11,077 nucleotides of DNA, from positions 1-11,077 of the forward strand of contig CALELS010000021.1 of the NCBI GenBank assembly GCA_937902735.1, read 5' to 3'. This stretch comes from an uncultured Caryophanales bacterium. Its GTDB lineage: Bacteria > Bacillota_I > Bacilli_A > RFN20 > CAG-826. The first letter of the stretch is position 1; every line of letters begins with the position of its first letter. The translations under genes were made by a program, and so were the position numbers. Below are positions 1 through 5,695 of the stretch, in pieces. The notes below the pieces were generated by a model. The model saw only the letters and a program-made list of their open reading frames with translations, was not told the origin of the DNA and did no database searches.

Positions 1-2
1 AT

Positions 3-182
3 GAAGCTTTAGAAATAGTTTCAGAAATTTTATTAAGAGACGCCAGAATTCTATATTATTTCTCTAAATTTGAAATATTAGACAAAATAGAAAACATTTT
101 AGCAGAAGAGAATTTACCAAAATGCAAGATAAAACAATTAAATGAAGATTACAAATATATAAATAATTCTTGGATGAAATAG
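3..182 (+). CDS. 3' end of a gene entering from the left; unknown, possibly an exonuclease-domain fragment
   Basis: This reading frame is open from the window edge to a TAG stop and gives the last 59 residues of a protein whose start lies outside. It is rich in Leu, Ile, Lys and Glu and looks helical. The stretch LLRDARILYYF (residues 10-20) resembles the region around the ExoIII aspartate of family B polymerases (YxxxD followed by hydrophobic residues), but the tyrosine position is occupied by isoleucine. Because the polymerase gene downstream has no exonuclease domain, this fragment could be the separate exonuclease half; that is inference from one short motif. It could equally be an unrelated early phage protein. 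The next gene starts 15 bases after the stop. Confidence 0.6.
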   Translation, partial: EALEIVSEILLRDARILYYFSKFEILDKIENILAEENLPKCKIKQLNEDYKYINNSWMK

Positions 183-196
183 GAGAAAAATTGAAG

Positions 197-493
197 ATGA
201 AGACATTTGAAGCTGTATTTGCAGTAAAAAGAGTATTAGGAAATTCGTGGTATTTTCAAAGGGGTTGTGTTTTTGCAAAGACATTTAAAGCAGCAAAAAG
301 GGTATTCAAAGACCATGTAAAACATTTAAATAAAAATCATAAAGATGTTTTGCATTATGTTATATTAGAAATAAACGAAATATCAAAAATGTCATTAGAA
401 CAATGGACTAAAAACCTTAAGAAAAAAGAACCAACAAATTTGATGGAACAGGAGGACCAAGATGAAGATTATATTACAGAACAAGCAAACTAA
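197..493 (+). CDS. Small basic protein of unknown function, 98 residues
   Basis: I do not recognise this protein. The first two thirds are basic and mixed aromatic/hydrophobic (FEAVFAVKRVLGNSWYFQRG near the N-terminus, then several Lys/His residues). The last 20 residues are strongly acidic. No membrane segment or catalytic motif is visible. I chose ATG 197, with AGGAG at 181-185 upstream (11-base spacing). TTG 191 in the same frame has a tighter spacing (5 bases) and cannot be excluded, and the frame extends up to TTG 170. The 3' end overlaps the next gene by 32 bases, so translation is probably coupled. Its position among replication genes suggests an early accessory protein, possibly DNA-binding given its charge. 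Confidence 0.6.
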   Translation: MKTFEAVFAVKRVLGNSWYFQRGCVFAKTFKAAKRVFKDHVKHLNKNHKDVLHYVILEINEISKMSLEQWTKNLKKKEPTNLMEQEDQDEDYITEQAN

Positions 494-689
494 AGAACAC
501 ATCAAATTGGAAAACAAGGCAAAGCTTTTAGAGTGGTGCTTTAAGAATGCGGATGATGATTCGCAGCTTCTTATGGACATGCTTAACTTACCTTCGAACA
601 TTCCAAATGTGAATGTTGAAACAATTTGCAGATTATGTCTTCCAAAGGGGTATGAACGCATATGCGGTATGCCTACAAACAAAGATTAA
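462..689 (+). CDS. Small Cys-containing protein of unknown function, 75 residues
   Basis: The start is well supported: AGGAGG at 450-455, six bases before ATG 462. The 75-residue product is not recognised. It has a Lys-rich N-terminus, an acidic patch DDDSQ near residue 31, and four cysteines at about 26, 56, 59 and 68. The last three form CxxC-N8-C, so a small metal site is possible but incomplete by usual zinc-ribbon standards. The gene overlaps the previous gene by 32 bases and the polymerase gene by 28 bases, in a different frame each time. A -1 shift in 656-686 would join it to the polymerase frame, but I see no convincing slippery heptamer there, so I treat it as a separate gene. Confidence 0.6.
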   Translation: MKIILQNKQTKEHIKLENKAKLLEWCFKNADDDSQLLMDMLNLPSNIPNVNVETICRLCLPKGYERICGMPTNKD

Positions 690-1957
690 AATATATAAAT
701 TGGCGTTCTGAAGCTGTAATGAAGAATATAAAAAATGAGGATTTTAAAGATAAATTAGAAGAATTAAGAAGTTTAGGCGGTCATCCAACTGCAACACAAA
801 CATCAAGATTAGAATTTATAAATCATAATTATCATTTGGACCTAAAAGGATCATATCGTTATTTATACACCAGAGAAAATAATAGATACACAATATATAC
901 TACAAATATACATGATGATAATAAAAATACTGGTATGATTAGTCATTCTGGAAGAACATCAATTACCAACTTACAGAAAGAATTTAAGAATAGATATGGT
1001 TGCACTTTTAGAAAAGCTTTTGGCTATACGCCTGAAGATTATAAAAGATGTATTCCTAAAAGTTTTATCTATTTAAATCCAAAATGTATTGGTAAAATTA
1101 TGCCATTAGTTAGTGCTATTGATGGATGTAGTCAATACCCATCAAGCCTATGTGGAGATTTACCTGATGCACACGACTGTCAATTTTATGATGGAACAGT
1201 TAAGCCAACAGCTGAATATCCATTTGCATTTTATCTTAATTCAGGACATGTTGCACAATATCGGGTATTAGATACACATAATTGGACAAAAAATTATTAT
1301 TATCGTTTTCTGTTCAACTATGATATATTTGATGCTACAATTAAGCCAGAACAAGATCAGACAGTTTTAATGGCCAAAAGCCCATTCAAATTCGATGATT
1401 TAATGGAACATTATTACGAGCAGCGAAAAACTAATCCTGAAGCTAAAATGATATTAAATTCCACAATTGGGTATTTTCATACCACAAATTACAAAGAATT
1501 TCAATTAGCTCATTTGGCTGCGATCACTATTGCCAGAAGCAATCAAAGAATGCTTAATATGATAGATAAGATTGGTGGTCCAAACTGTATTGTTCATGTT
1601 GTTGTCGATGGTATAATTTATATTGGATCTGATAAAGTAGGATTAGATGAAAAAAAATTTGGAACATTCCATCAAGAGTTCACAGGTTGCAAAATATACA
1701 TAAGAGGAACGAATGCTTATGTTGTTATGGACAAGGATCAAGTTATTAAAGTAAGACATGGAGCTTACAACAAAAACAAAGATGGAACGCCAATTGTTGA
1801 AGAAGAAGTCAAAGGATTCAAAGATGCAGACAATTGGATCAAACATGATTATTTTGAAGAAATAGAAAAGGAGAAGATACATGGCAAAGAAATCAGAGAT
1901 AATTTATCAGGCGGATGGTATAACGAGAACAGCAGCTCAAATGAAGAGAAGCTATAA
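662..1957 (+). CDS. Family B DNA polymerase, protein-primed type, without exonuclease domain
   Basis: The 431-residue product carries the palm motifs of phi29-like family B polymerases. Motif A is DGCSQYPSS with Asp154 (consensus DxxSLYP). Motif B is KMILNSTIG with Lys262. Motif C is VVVDGIIYIG with Asp316. Just before motif A, SFIYLNPKCIGKI aligns by eye with the phi29 stretch FTWLNDRFKEKEI. Only the second catalytic Asp of the usual DTD is kept in motif C; the first is Val. phi29 polymerase has 572 residues with an N-terminal 3'-5' exonuclease of about 190. Here only about 150 residues precede motif A and no ExoI/II motifs are seen. The A-to-B spacing (108) and B-to-C spacing (54) are shorter than in phi29 (134 and 73), so the TPR2 insertion that gives strand displacement may be reduced or absent. 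ATG 662 is the first start after an in-frame TGA at 653-655; its RBS (AAGGGG, spacing 11) is modest. The 3' end overlaps the next gene by 77 bases. Confidence 0.82.
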   Translation: MRYAYKQRLKYINWRSEAVMKNIKNEDFKDKLEELRSLGGHPTATQTSRLEFINHNYHLDLKGSYRYLYTRENNRYTIYTTNIHDDNKNTGMISHSGRTSITNLQKEFKNRYGCTFRKAFGYTPEDYKRCIPKSFIYLNPKCIGKIMPLVSAIDGCSQYPSSLCGDLPDAHDCQFYDGTVKPTAEYPFAFYLNSGHVAQYRVLDTHNWTKNYYYRFLFNYDIFDATIKPEQDQTVLMAKSPFKFDDLMEHYYEQRKTNPEAKMILNSTIGYFHTTNYKEFQLAHLAAITIARSNQRMLNMIDKIGGPNCIVHVVVDGIIYIGSDKVGLDEKKFGTFHQEFTGCKIYIRGTNAYVVMDKDQVIKVRHGAYNKNKDGTPIVEEEVKGFKDADNWIKHDYFEEIEKEKIHGKEIRDNLSGGWYNENSSSNEEKL

Positions 1958-2390
1958 TGCTTATTTAAAATGGCGTGATTATTGGTCAGAAAGAGGCTAC
2001 AAGCTTAATGAAAAAATGACACCTAAACAATATACAATTTGGCACATGAGTCAAAGTTTAGACAATTTGAATAAAGAAGCTGCTGGAGAGCCTTATGATC
2101 CAAATATCGCCAGAACAATTGTAAAAAATGAATTATCATATACAGGTGGAGCTGCACAAAAATTAGCAAAACAAGCAAAAAAGATTAAATATGTTGAGTA
2201 TAAAGAAGAAGATTATGATTACGATATTTACGATGTGGCAGCTCAAAATGAACGAAGACAAAATGAAGAATTAAAAAACATTGCCAAACGCTGGAGCAAT
2301 TGGCGAGATATTATTGCGGCCGAGGACAGAGAACAAGTTTTTTTAGAATTAGCTAAAGCCGAAGTAATGGATGTGGACCTTTGGGATTAG
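1881..2390 (+). CDS. Helical charged protein next to the polymerase; terminal-protein candidate
   Basis: The start is firm: AAAAGGAG at 1866-1873, seven bases before ATG 1881. The 169-residue product is predominantly helical and charged, with a basic N-terminal half, a Tyr/Asp-rich segment at about residues 104-118 (EYKEEDYDYDIYDVA) and an acidic C-terminus ending DVDLWD. In protein-primed phages the gene beside the polymerase often encodes the terminal protein that primes DNA synthesis through a Ser, Thr or Tyr hydroxyl. The MAKKS opening and the Trp/Lys/Tyr-rich part around residues 25-55 loosely recall phi29 gp3, but this is not a real alignment, and gp3 is longer (266 residues). Terminal protein is therefore an inference from context. 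The alternative is another early DNA-binding or scaffold-like protein. Its first 25 codons lie in a different frame of the polymerase 3' end. Confidence 0.75.
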   Translation: MAKKSEIIYQADGITRTAAQMKRSYNAYLKWRDYWSERGYKLNEKMTPKQYTIWHMSQSLDNLNKEAAGEPYDPNIARTIVKNELSYTGGAAQKLAKQAKKIKYVEYKEEDYDYDIYDVAAQNERRQNEELKNIAKRWSNWRDIIAAEDREQVFLELAKAEVMDVDLWD

Positions 2391-2391
2391 G

Positions 2392-2514
2392 ATGAACAAA
2401 CAAGAGCCAGATTGTATGGAGATCAAATCAAAAGATTCAGAGAAAGATTTGAAGCTGATCTATATCGAGGAAGCAAAGGCAAAGGCACAAGATGAAAAAG
2501 CCAGAGCAAATTAA
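2392..2514 (+). CDS. Small charged protein, 40 residues, bridging the replication and packaging genes
   Basis: ATG 2392 follows the previous TAG stop by one base, and the frame runs 40 codons to TAA 2512-2514, overlapping the ATPase start by 23 bases. It fills the only otherwise empty gap between the 169-residue gene and the ATPase. The product is highly charged, Lys/Glu/Asp-rich and probably a single helix, with no recognisable motif. RBS support is weak (GGGA at 2383-2386, spacing about 5), so it would depend on re-initiation by ribosomes ending the previous gene. A role in passing ribosomes on to the ATPase start, which also has a weak RBS, is plausible. It could also be a non-functional open frame. 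Confidence 0.42.
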   Translation: MNKQEPDCMEIKSKDSEKDLKLIYIEEAKAKAQDEKARAN

Positions 2515-3598
2515 ACGAGAAATGAGAAGAGAAAGCAAAGCAATACGCAAAAAGCAAGAGGTAATGAGCAGAGAATGGTATTCTTTGCGATCTCTTTTGG
2601 GAAATGAGTGGGCAATGTTTTATTTTCTATTAGGTGGTCGTGAAGCTGGTAAGAGCTATGCAACTACCGACTTCTTTGTAGGTCAATGGATCAAGTATGG
2701 CAGGCCATTTTATTGGATGAGACTGTCAGAGACTTCCGCAAAGAAACTACTTCAGAACAATGCGGAGAAGCTTATTGATCCAGACTTAAGAAGAAAATAC
2801 AGTTTAGACATCGTTACAAATGGCGATGCGGTTTATCAGGTTTTAGAAAGACAAGAGGGAACAGGTAAAATTAAAAAGAAAGCACTCATGGCCAGAGTTC
2901 TATCTCTTGCAACTTTCTACAATGATAAAGGTTCAGGACTATTTGATAAAGATTTTCTAAACGATCCAAAAATGTATTACAACATAGCTTTGGATGAAAT
3001 GAACAGGGAGAAAAGTGAAAAGCGGACATTTGATATTGTCTATGCTTTTGTAAACCAATTGGAAAACCTTGTTAGATCAACCAAGCAAAGATTAAGAGTA
3101 ATTTGTATAGGTAACACGCTGGAAGAAGCATCAGATATTCTCTGTGCTTTCAACTTCCTACCTGAAGATTTTGGGCGATATAAGCTCAAAAAGAAAAGAG
3201 CTGTAATTGATTATATTGAGCCAAGCGAAAAGTATTTAGAGAGAAGAAAAGGCACTGTTGCGGACATTTTAATGCCAAATGCATCAACTTTTACAAATAA
3301 GGTTGACACAGATTCTACTTTGGTATATAATGGGCGTGTAAGCAGACCAACTTGCGTTATAAAATTTTCTAAAGAACAAGATTATTGGTTTACTGTATGG
3401 GATTCCAATATAATCGCACAATATAATGGAGAAAAAGTCAGAGCTATTCCAATGAGACCATATCTTGATGAAGTATTTATAGCTGAAACAAGAGACAGTT
3501 TTATTCAAGCTTTTGACACTCGATCACTCAAGTTCAAGAATCTCATGTGTTTTAAGAGATTCCAAAAAGAGCTTGAATTACTTAAGCCTCGTAAGTAG
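2492..3598 (+). CDS. DNA-packaging ATPase (encapsidation protein, phi29 gp16-like)
   Basis: This is the motor ATPase that drives genomic DNA through the portal into the prohead. The Walker A motif is GGREAGKS (residues 48-55, Lys54), following the hydrophobic strand FYFLL. Walker B is NIALDE (Asp168, Glu169). RVICIGN ending at Asn208 fits the sensor strand. Basic residues frame the N-terminus (1-22), and the region after about residue 225 corresponds to the C-terminal domain that in phi29 gp16 is a vestigial RNase H-like fold contacting the pRNA. The length of 368 is a little above the 332 of gp16. ATG 2492 has only weak Shine-Dalgarno support (AAAGG-type runs around 2474-2485) and overlaps the 40-codon gene, so translational coupling is likely. 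The gene carries an internal late promoter (3303-3331) and is followed directly by the candidate packaging RNA. Confidence 0.9.
   Translation: MKKPEQIKREMRRESKAIRKKQEVMSREWYSLRSLLGNEWAMFYFLLGGREAGKSYATTDFFVGQWIKYGRPFYWMRLSETSAKKLLQNNAEKLIDPDLRRKYSLDIVTNGDAVYQVLERQEGTGKIKKKALMARVLSLATFYNDKGSGLFDKDFLNDPKMYYNIALDEMNREKSEKRTFDIVYAFVNQLENLVRSTKQRLRVICIGNTLEEASDILCAFNFLPEDFGRYKLKKKRAVIDYIEPSEKYLERRKGTVADILMPNASTFTNKVDTDSTLVYNGRVSRPTCVIKFSKEQDYWFTVWDSNIIAQYNGEKVRAIPMRPYLDEVFIAETRDSFIQAFDTRSLKFKNLMCFKRFQKELELLKPRK
3303..3331 (+). promoter_or_regulatory. Consensus sigma-70/sigma-A promoter inside the ATPase gene
   Basis: TTGACA at 3303-3308 and TATAAT at 3326-3331 match both consensus hexamers exactly, with the ideal 17-base spacer. 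The expected transcription start is near 3338. It points rightwards, so its transcript would cover the end of the ATPase gene, the structured region 3610-3714, the small membrane protein, the scaffold and the capsid gene, up to the terminator at 5696-5726. I found no comparable pair elsewhere in the window on either strand. The match is seen directly; use by host RNA polymerase is inferred. It would give strong head-gene transcription that does not depend on upstream early transcription, or a class that is switched by a phage regulator. Confidence 0.75.
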
Positions 3599-3609
3599 CT
3601 CCAGAGTTG

Positions 3610-3703
3610 CCTTAATATATTGCGTTATAATCAATTTGTTGGGGTTTACCCGAAGAGGGTCCAATGATTGAGAGTGGAGAAACAGCTCGATAGGCTATTA
3701 AGG
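3610..3703 (+). ncRNA. Candidate packaging RNA (pRNA-like), three-way-junction structured RNA
   Basis: The 126 bases between the ATPase stop and the next start hold no convincing gene. They are about 44% GC, above the visibly AT-rich flanking genes, and they fold by hand. A closing helix pairs 3610-3617 with 3696-3703 (8 bp). A long hairpin pairs 3631-3642 with 3661-3671 (11 pairs including two G-U, one bulged U), then has a five-base 5'-side bulge GGUUU (3643-3647), then a 4-bp apical stem 3648-3651/3657-3660 with loop GAAGA. A smaller, weak hairpin pairs 3672-3676 with 3683-3688 around GAGAAA. Bases GUUU (3644-3647) of the bulge complement AAAC (3680-3683) in the second hairpin. phi29 pRNA has the same arrangement: paired ends, one hairpin with a 5'-side bulge (R-loop) and apical stem, a second hairpin (L-loop), and four-base R/L pairing that joins monomers into a ring. 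GUUGGGG also occurs at the equivalent place. The pRNA role is inferred; a translational leader for the downstream gene is the main alternative. Confidence 0.6.
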
Positions 3704-3714
3704 GCCAGCCTTAA
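3698..3714 (+). promoter_or_regulatory. Alternative hairpin next to the RBS of the small membrane protein gene
   Basis: TTAAGG (3698-3703) can pair with CCTTAA (3709-3714) around a GCCAG loop, giving a 6-bp hairpin that reaches into the AAGGAG ribosome binding site (3713-3718) for ATG 3725. The same TTAAGG is the 3' strand of the closing helix of the structured RNA, paired with CCTTAA at 3610-3615. The two pairings exclude each other. This could couple RNA folding or processing to translation of the next gene, or define the 3' end of the RNA. No T-tract follows, so it is not an intrinsic terminator. Confidence 0.4.
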
Positions 3715-3724
3715 GGAGTTATTT

Positions 3725-4027
3725 ATGAAGATTAAAAAATTTCTCAAGAAGCTTATTACAGCTGCAAAAGACCACGCTAAAAATCCAATCTTTTGGATCT
3801 TCTTTATCGTTACATGGGCTGTTCTTATGAGTCCAATGTTATTTGGGGGAGTGATGTTCGTTCTAACCAGAAATGGCTATTGGCTAACAGTCAGTGCATC
3901 ATGGATTGCCTTGACTGCTCCATCACTTCCAATACCAGTGATTCCACTGTCTATTGCAGGAGGAATTACTGCATGCAAAATTCAAAGAAAGATAAGGAGA
4001 AAGAAAGAAAATGATAAACAATGTTGA
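3725..4027 (+). CDS. Small membrane protein, 100 residues, unknown function
   Basis: The start is ATG 3725, preceded by AAGGAG at 3713-3718. The frame also runs back to TTG 3668, but that would place coding sequence across the structured RNA and has no good RBS. The product has a very basic N-terminus (MKIKKFLKKL), a hydrophobic segment around residues 23-48, a second one around 52-85 rich in Pro and Ser, and a basic C-terminus (KIQRKIRRKK). This predicts two, perhaps three, membrane passes with cytoplasmic basic ends. Its place between the packaging ATPase and the scaffold is unusual for a lysis gene, though a holin cannot be excluded. A membrane anchor for replication or assembly is another possibility. 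I do not recognise the family. It overlaps the next gene by 17 bases. Confidence 0.78.
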   Translation: MKIKKFLKKLITAAKDHAKNPIFWIFFIVTWAVLMSPMLFGGVMFVLTRNGYWLTVSASWIALTAPSLPIPVIPLSIAGGITACKIQRKIRRKKENDKQC

Positions 4028-4517
4028 AGATCAACAACCAAAACAAACCACAACGGTGGAAAGTCCTTTGAAAGGAATCGAAGAGGACTATATCGAACAA
4101 ATAAAAAATTTAAAACAAAATTCGATTCCAAAAGAAGCATTCGAAGAATTAGAAGCTGAACACAAAAGACTTGTAAATGAACTTGTCAACGGACAAAGCA
4201 TACAAGTTGCAGAAGAAAAGCCTGACATTGCTCAAATGCGAAAAGAATTATTTGATCCAGAAGCTCAATACTCAAATGTTGAATACTGGTCAAGAACTTT
4301 AGCATTAAGAAAAGCAGTAATGGATGAGGGAGGAATGGATCCGTTCTTGCCTTATGGTCCAAATATCAGTCCAACTTCTGCTGATGAAGAAGCAGCTCAA
4401 AGAGTAGCTGATGTTGTGCAAGAATGTCTTGACACAGCTGATGGTAACAATGAGATCTTCACAGCAGCTCTTCAATCTCGAATGGTCGAACCTTTAATGC
4501 CAAGAAAGAAAAGATAG
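4011..4517 (+). CDS. Probable capsid scaffolding protein
   Basis: The 168-residue product lies directly upstream of the major capsid gene, the usual place for a scaffold. It is hydrophilic and helix-rich: a disordered Gln/Thr-rich N-terminus, a charged helical region at about residues 20-80, a middle segment with Gly/Pro (MDPFLPYGPNISPTSADE), and a short basic tail PRKKR. Many phage scaffolds use a basic C-terminal helix or tail to bind the coat protein. phi29 gp7 is shorter (98 residues) and I see no residue-level match, so the call rests on context and composition. An upstream AAGGAG (3993-3998) precedes ATG 4011 at a rather long spacing, and overlap with the previous gene suggests coupling. 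A head-fibre or other internal head protein is the alternative. Confidence 0.65.
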   Translation: MINNVEDQQPKQTTTVESPLKGIEEDYIEQIKNLKQNSIPKEAFEELEAEHKRLVNELVNGQSIQVAEEKPDIAQMRKELFDPEAQYSNVEYWSRTLALRKAVMDEGGMDPFLPYGPNISPTSADEEAAQRVADVVQECLDTADGNNEIFTAALQSRMVEPLMPRKKR

Positions 4518-4534
4518 AGAGGAGATAAACAAAC

Positions 4535-5686
4535 ATGGGTGCATTTTCAGGAACATTAAACACTAATGAAATTTTTAGTGCTTTATACAACATGATTATC
4601 AGCCAACAAGTATTTGCTGATAACATTGGAAAAAAGCAAACTCTTGTTGACAAAGCAAGAGTAGATGGTAGTCTCTATGGAGATACCACACTTTACTATG
4701 CAACAGATGCATTAAAATCTGCTGTTTGGGGTAATGATGGGGAAGCAAGCAATTTATTAGCTTTACATAGACCAGCTGATCCTCAATGCCAAGCTATTAC
4801 AATCAATAAATTCAGACAAATTTCTTTAACAGTTGACAACTATCTTACAAAGAGAGCTTGGGCGACTGAAGCAGCATTCTCTGATTTTAACAGTGTAATG
4901 CTTGGATGGATTGGAGCAACGAAAGACATTTATGATGGAACACTTTACAATGCTTTCATCGGAACAAATGTTTCTTCAGAAACAGCACAAAACATCAGCA
5001 AATCTTTAACATCTGGTAAAGAAGCTCAAGAAATTGCAGAAACACTTGCAAACTTAATGGTTGAAATGGGCGATTATCGTAGAGATTTCAACGATTACAA
5101 GAACTTAAGATCATACGCAAAAGATGACATTAAGATTATTTGGAACGCTAAATATGTTAACATGGTTAAGTATATTGACTTACCAACTATCTTCCACGCT
5201 GAAAGATTAGAATCTCATTTTACTGAAGATATTCTTCCAGCAAGATACTTTGGAACAGTTATTACTTCAAGCAATGTTTCAACTTATTCAGATTCTACAC
5301 CAGCTACAGGCAAACCTATTGACAGTGATAATGGTCAATACACTCCTGGAGTAAATAATGCTAATGGTTGCATTCGTTCACTTGTTGAAAAGACTTACAC
5401 AATTAGCACAACTGTATATCATGTCTTCCCAGGCGATGAATTACAAGCTGGTGCAACAATTGGTGCTTCATCAACTAACTTCTTATATGGCGAAGTTTAT
5501 ATTGAAGATCCAAAAGTTATTTGCAAAGTTGTTGTTAAGCTTCCACCTTACATGAGTGCATTCTCTGTAGCAACAAGCTTCTTTAATGCAAAATCATTGA
5601 CTGAAAACCATTACTTAACATTTGGTCATAACAGTCTTGAACACTTAAAGAACTACCCATTCATTACTATCAAACAAAGTAATTAG
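4535..5686 (+). CDS. Major capsid protein
   Basis: The 383-residue product has the size and place of a picovirus coat protein, between scaffold and tail genes and ahead of a terminator. The start is supported by GAGAGGAG at about 4517-4524, ten bases before ATG 4535. The region TLVDKARVDGSLYGD through NYLTKRAWATEAAF (about residues 37-115) and the later NAKYVNMVKYIDLPTIF (about 204-220) look like capsid N-arm and P-domain segments, with a beta-rich C-terminal half (about 285-383). It resembles, from memory, coat proteins of small Clostridium podophages more than phi29 gp8, and lacks an obvious C-terminal Ig-like domain such as that of gp8. The residues 245-280 are Ser/Thr/Gly/Asn-rich and probably a surface loop. 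HK97 fold is expected from the family, not shown here. Confidence 0.85.
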   Translation: MGAFSGTLNTNEIFSALYNMIISQQVFADNIGKKQTLVDKARVDGSLYGDTTLYYATDALKSAVWGNDGEASNLLALHRPADPQCQAITINKFRQISLTVDNYLTKRAWATEAAFSDFNSVMLGWIGATKDIYDGTLYNAFIGTNVSSETAQNISKSLTSGKEAQEIAETLANLMVEMGDYRRDFNDYKNLRSYAKDDIKIIWNAKYVNMVKYIDLPTIFHAERLESHFTEDILPARYFGTVITSSNVSTYSDSTPATGKPIDSDNGQYTPGVNNANGCIRSLVEKTYTISTTVYHVFPGDELQAGATIGASSTNFLYGEVYIEDPKVICKVVVKLPPYMSAFSVATSFFNAKSLTENHYLTFGHNSLEHLKNYPFITIKQSN

Positions 5687-5695
5687 TAGCCAATG

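Noticed and set aside
395..682. 95-codon open frame on the minus strand.
   Set aside because: Antisense to two + strand genes, one with a strong ribosome binding site, and no good ribosome binding site of its own seen.
656..686. A -1 frameshift fusing the 75-residue gene to the polymerase.
   Set aside because: Frames would permit it, but no slippery heptamer in the right phase is present and the polymerase has its own ATG.
1649..1660. Run of eight A in the polymerase gene as a possible frameshift or slippage site.
   Set aside because: It lies after motif C in a frame that continues normally to the stop; no stimulatory structure is evident.
2338..2344. Run of seven T as a terminator tail.
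   Set aside because: It is inside a coding frame and no stable GC-rich hairpin precedes it.
3626..3631. Perfect TATAAT inside the structured region, a possible promoter starting near 3638.
   Set aside because: No acceptable -35 element at 15-19 bases (17-base position reads AGAGTT; TTGCCT lies at 13), no extended -10, and one such hexamer is not rare in AT-rich DNA.
3664..3693. Nine-codon open frame (MIESGETAR) with AAGAGGG before it, a possible leader peptide.
   Set aside because: Very short, and its ribosome binding site lies inside the strongest hairpin. No attenuator-type terminator follows.
3668..3724. TTG start extending the small membrane protein by 19 residues.
   Set aside because: ATG 3725 has a good AAGGAG at normal spacing, while TTG 3668 has none and falls in the structured RNA.
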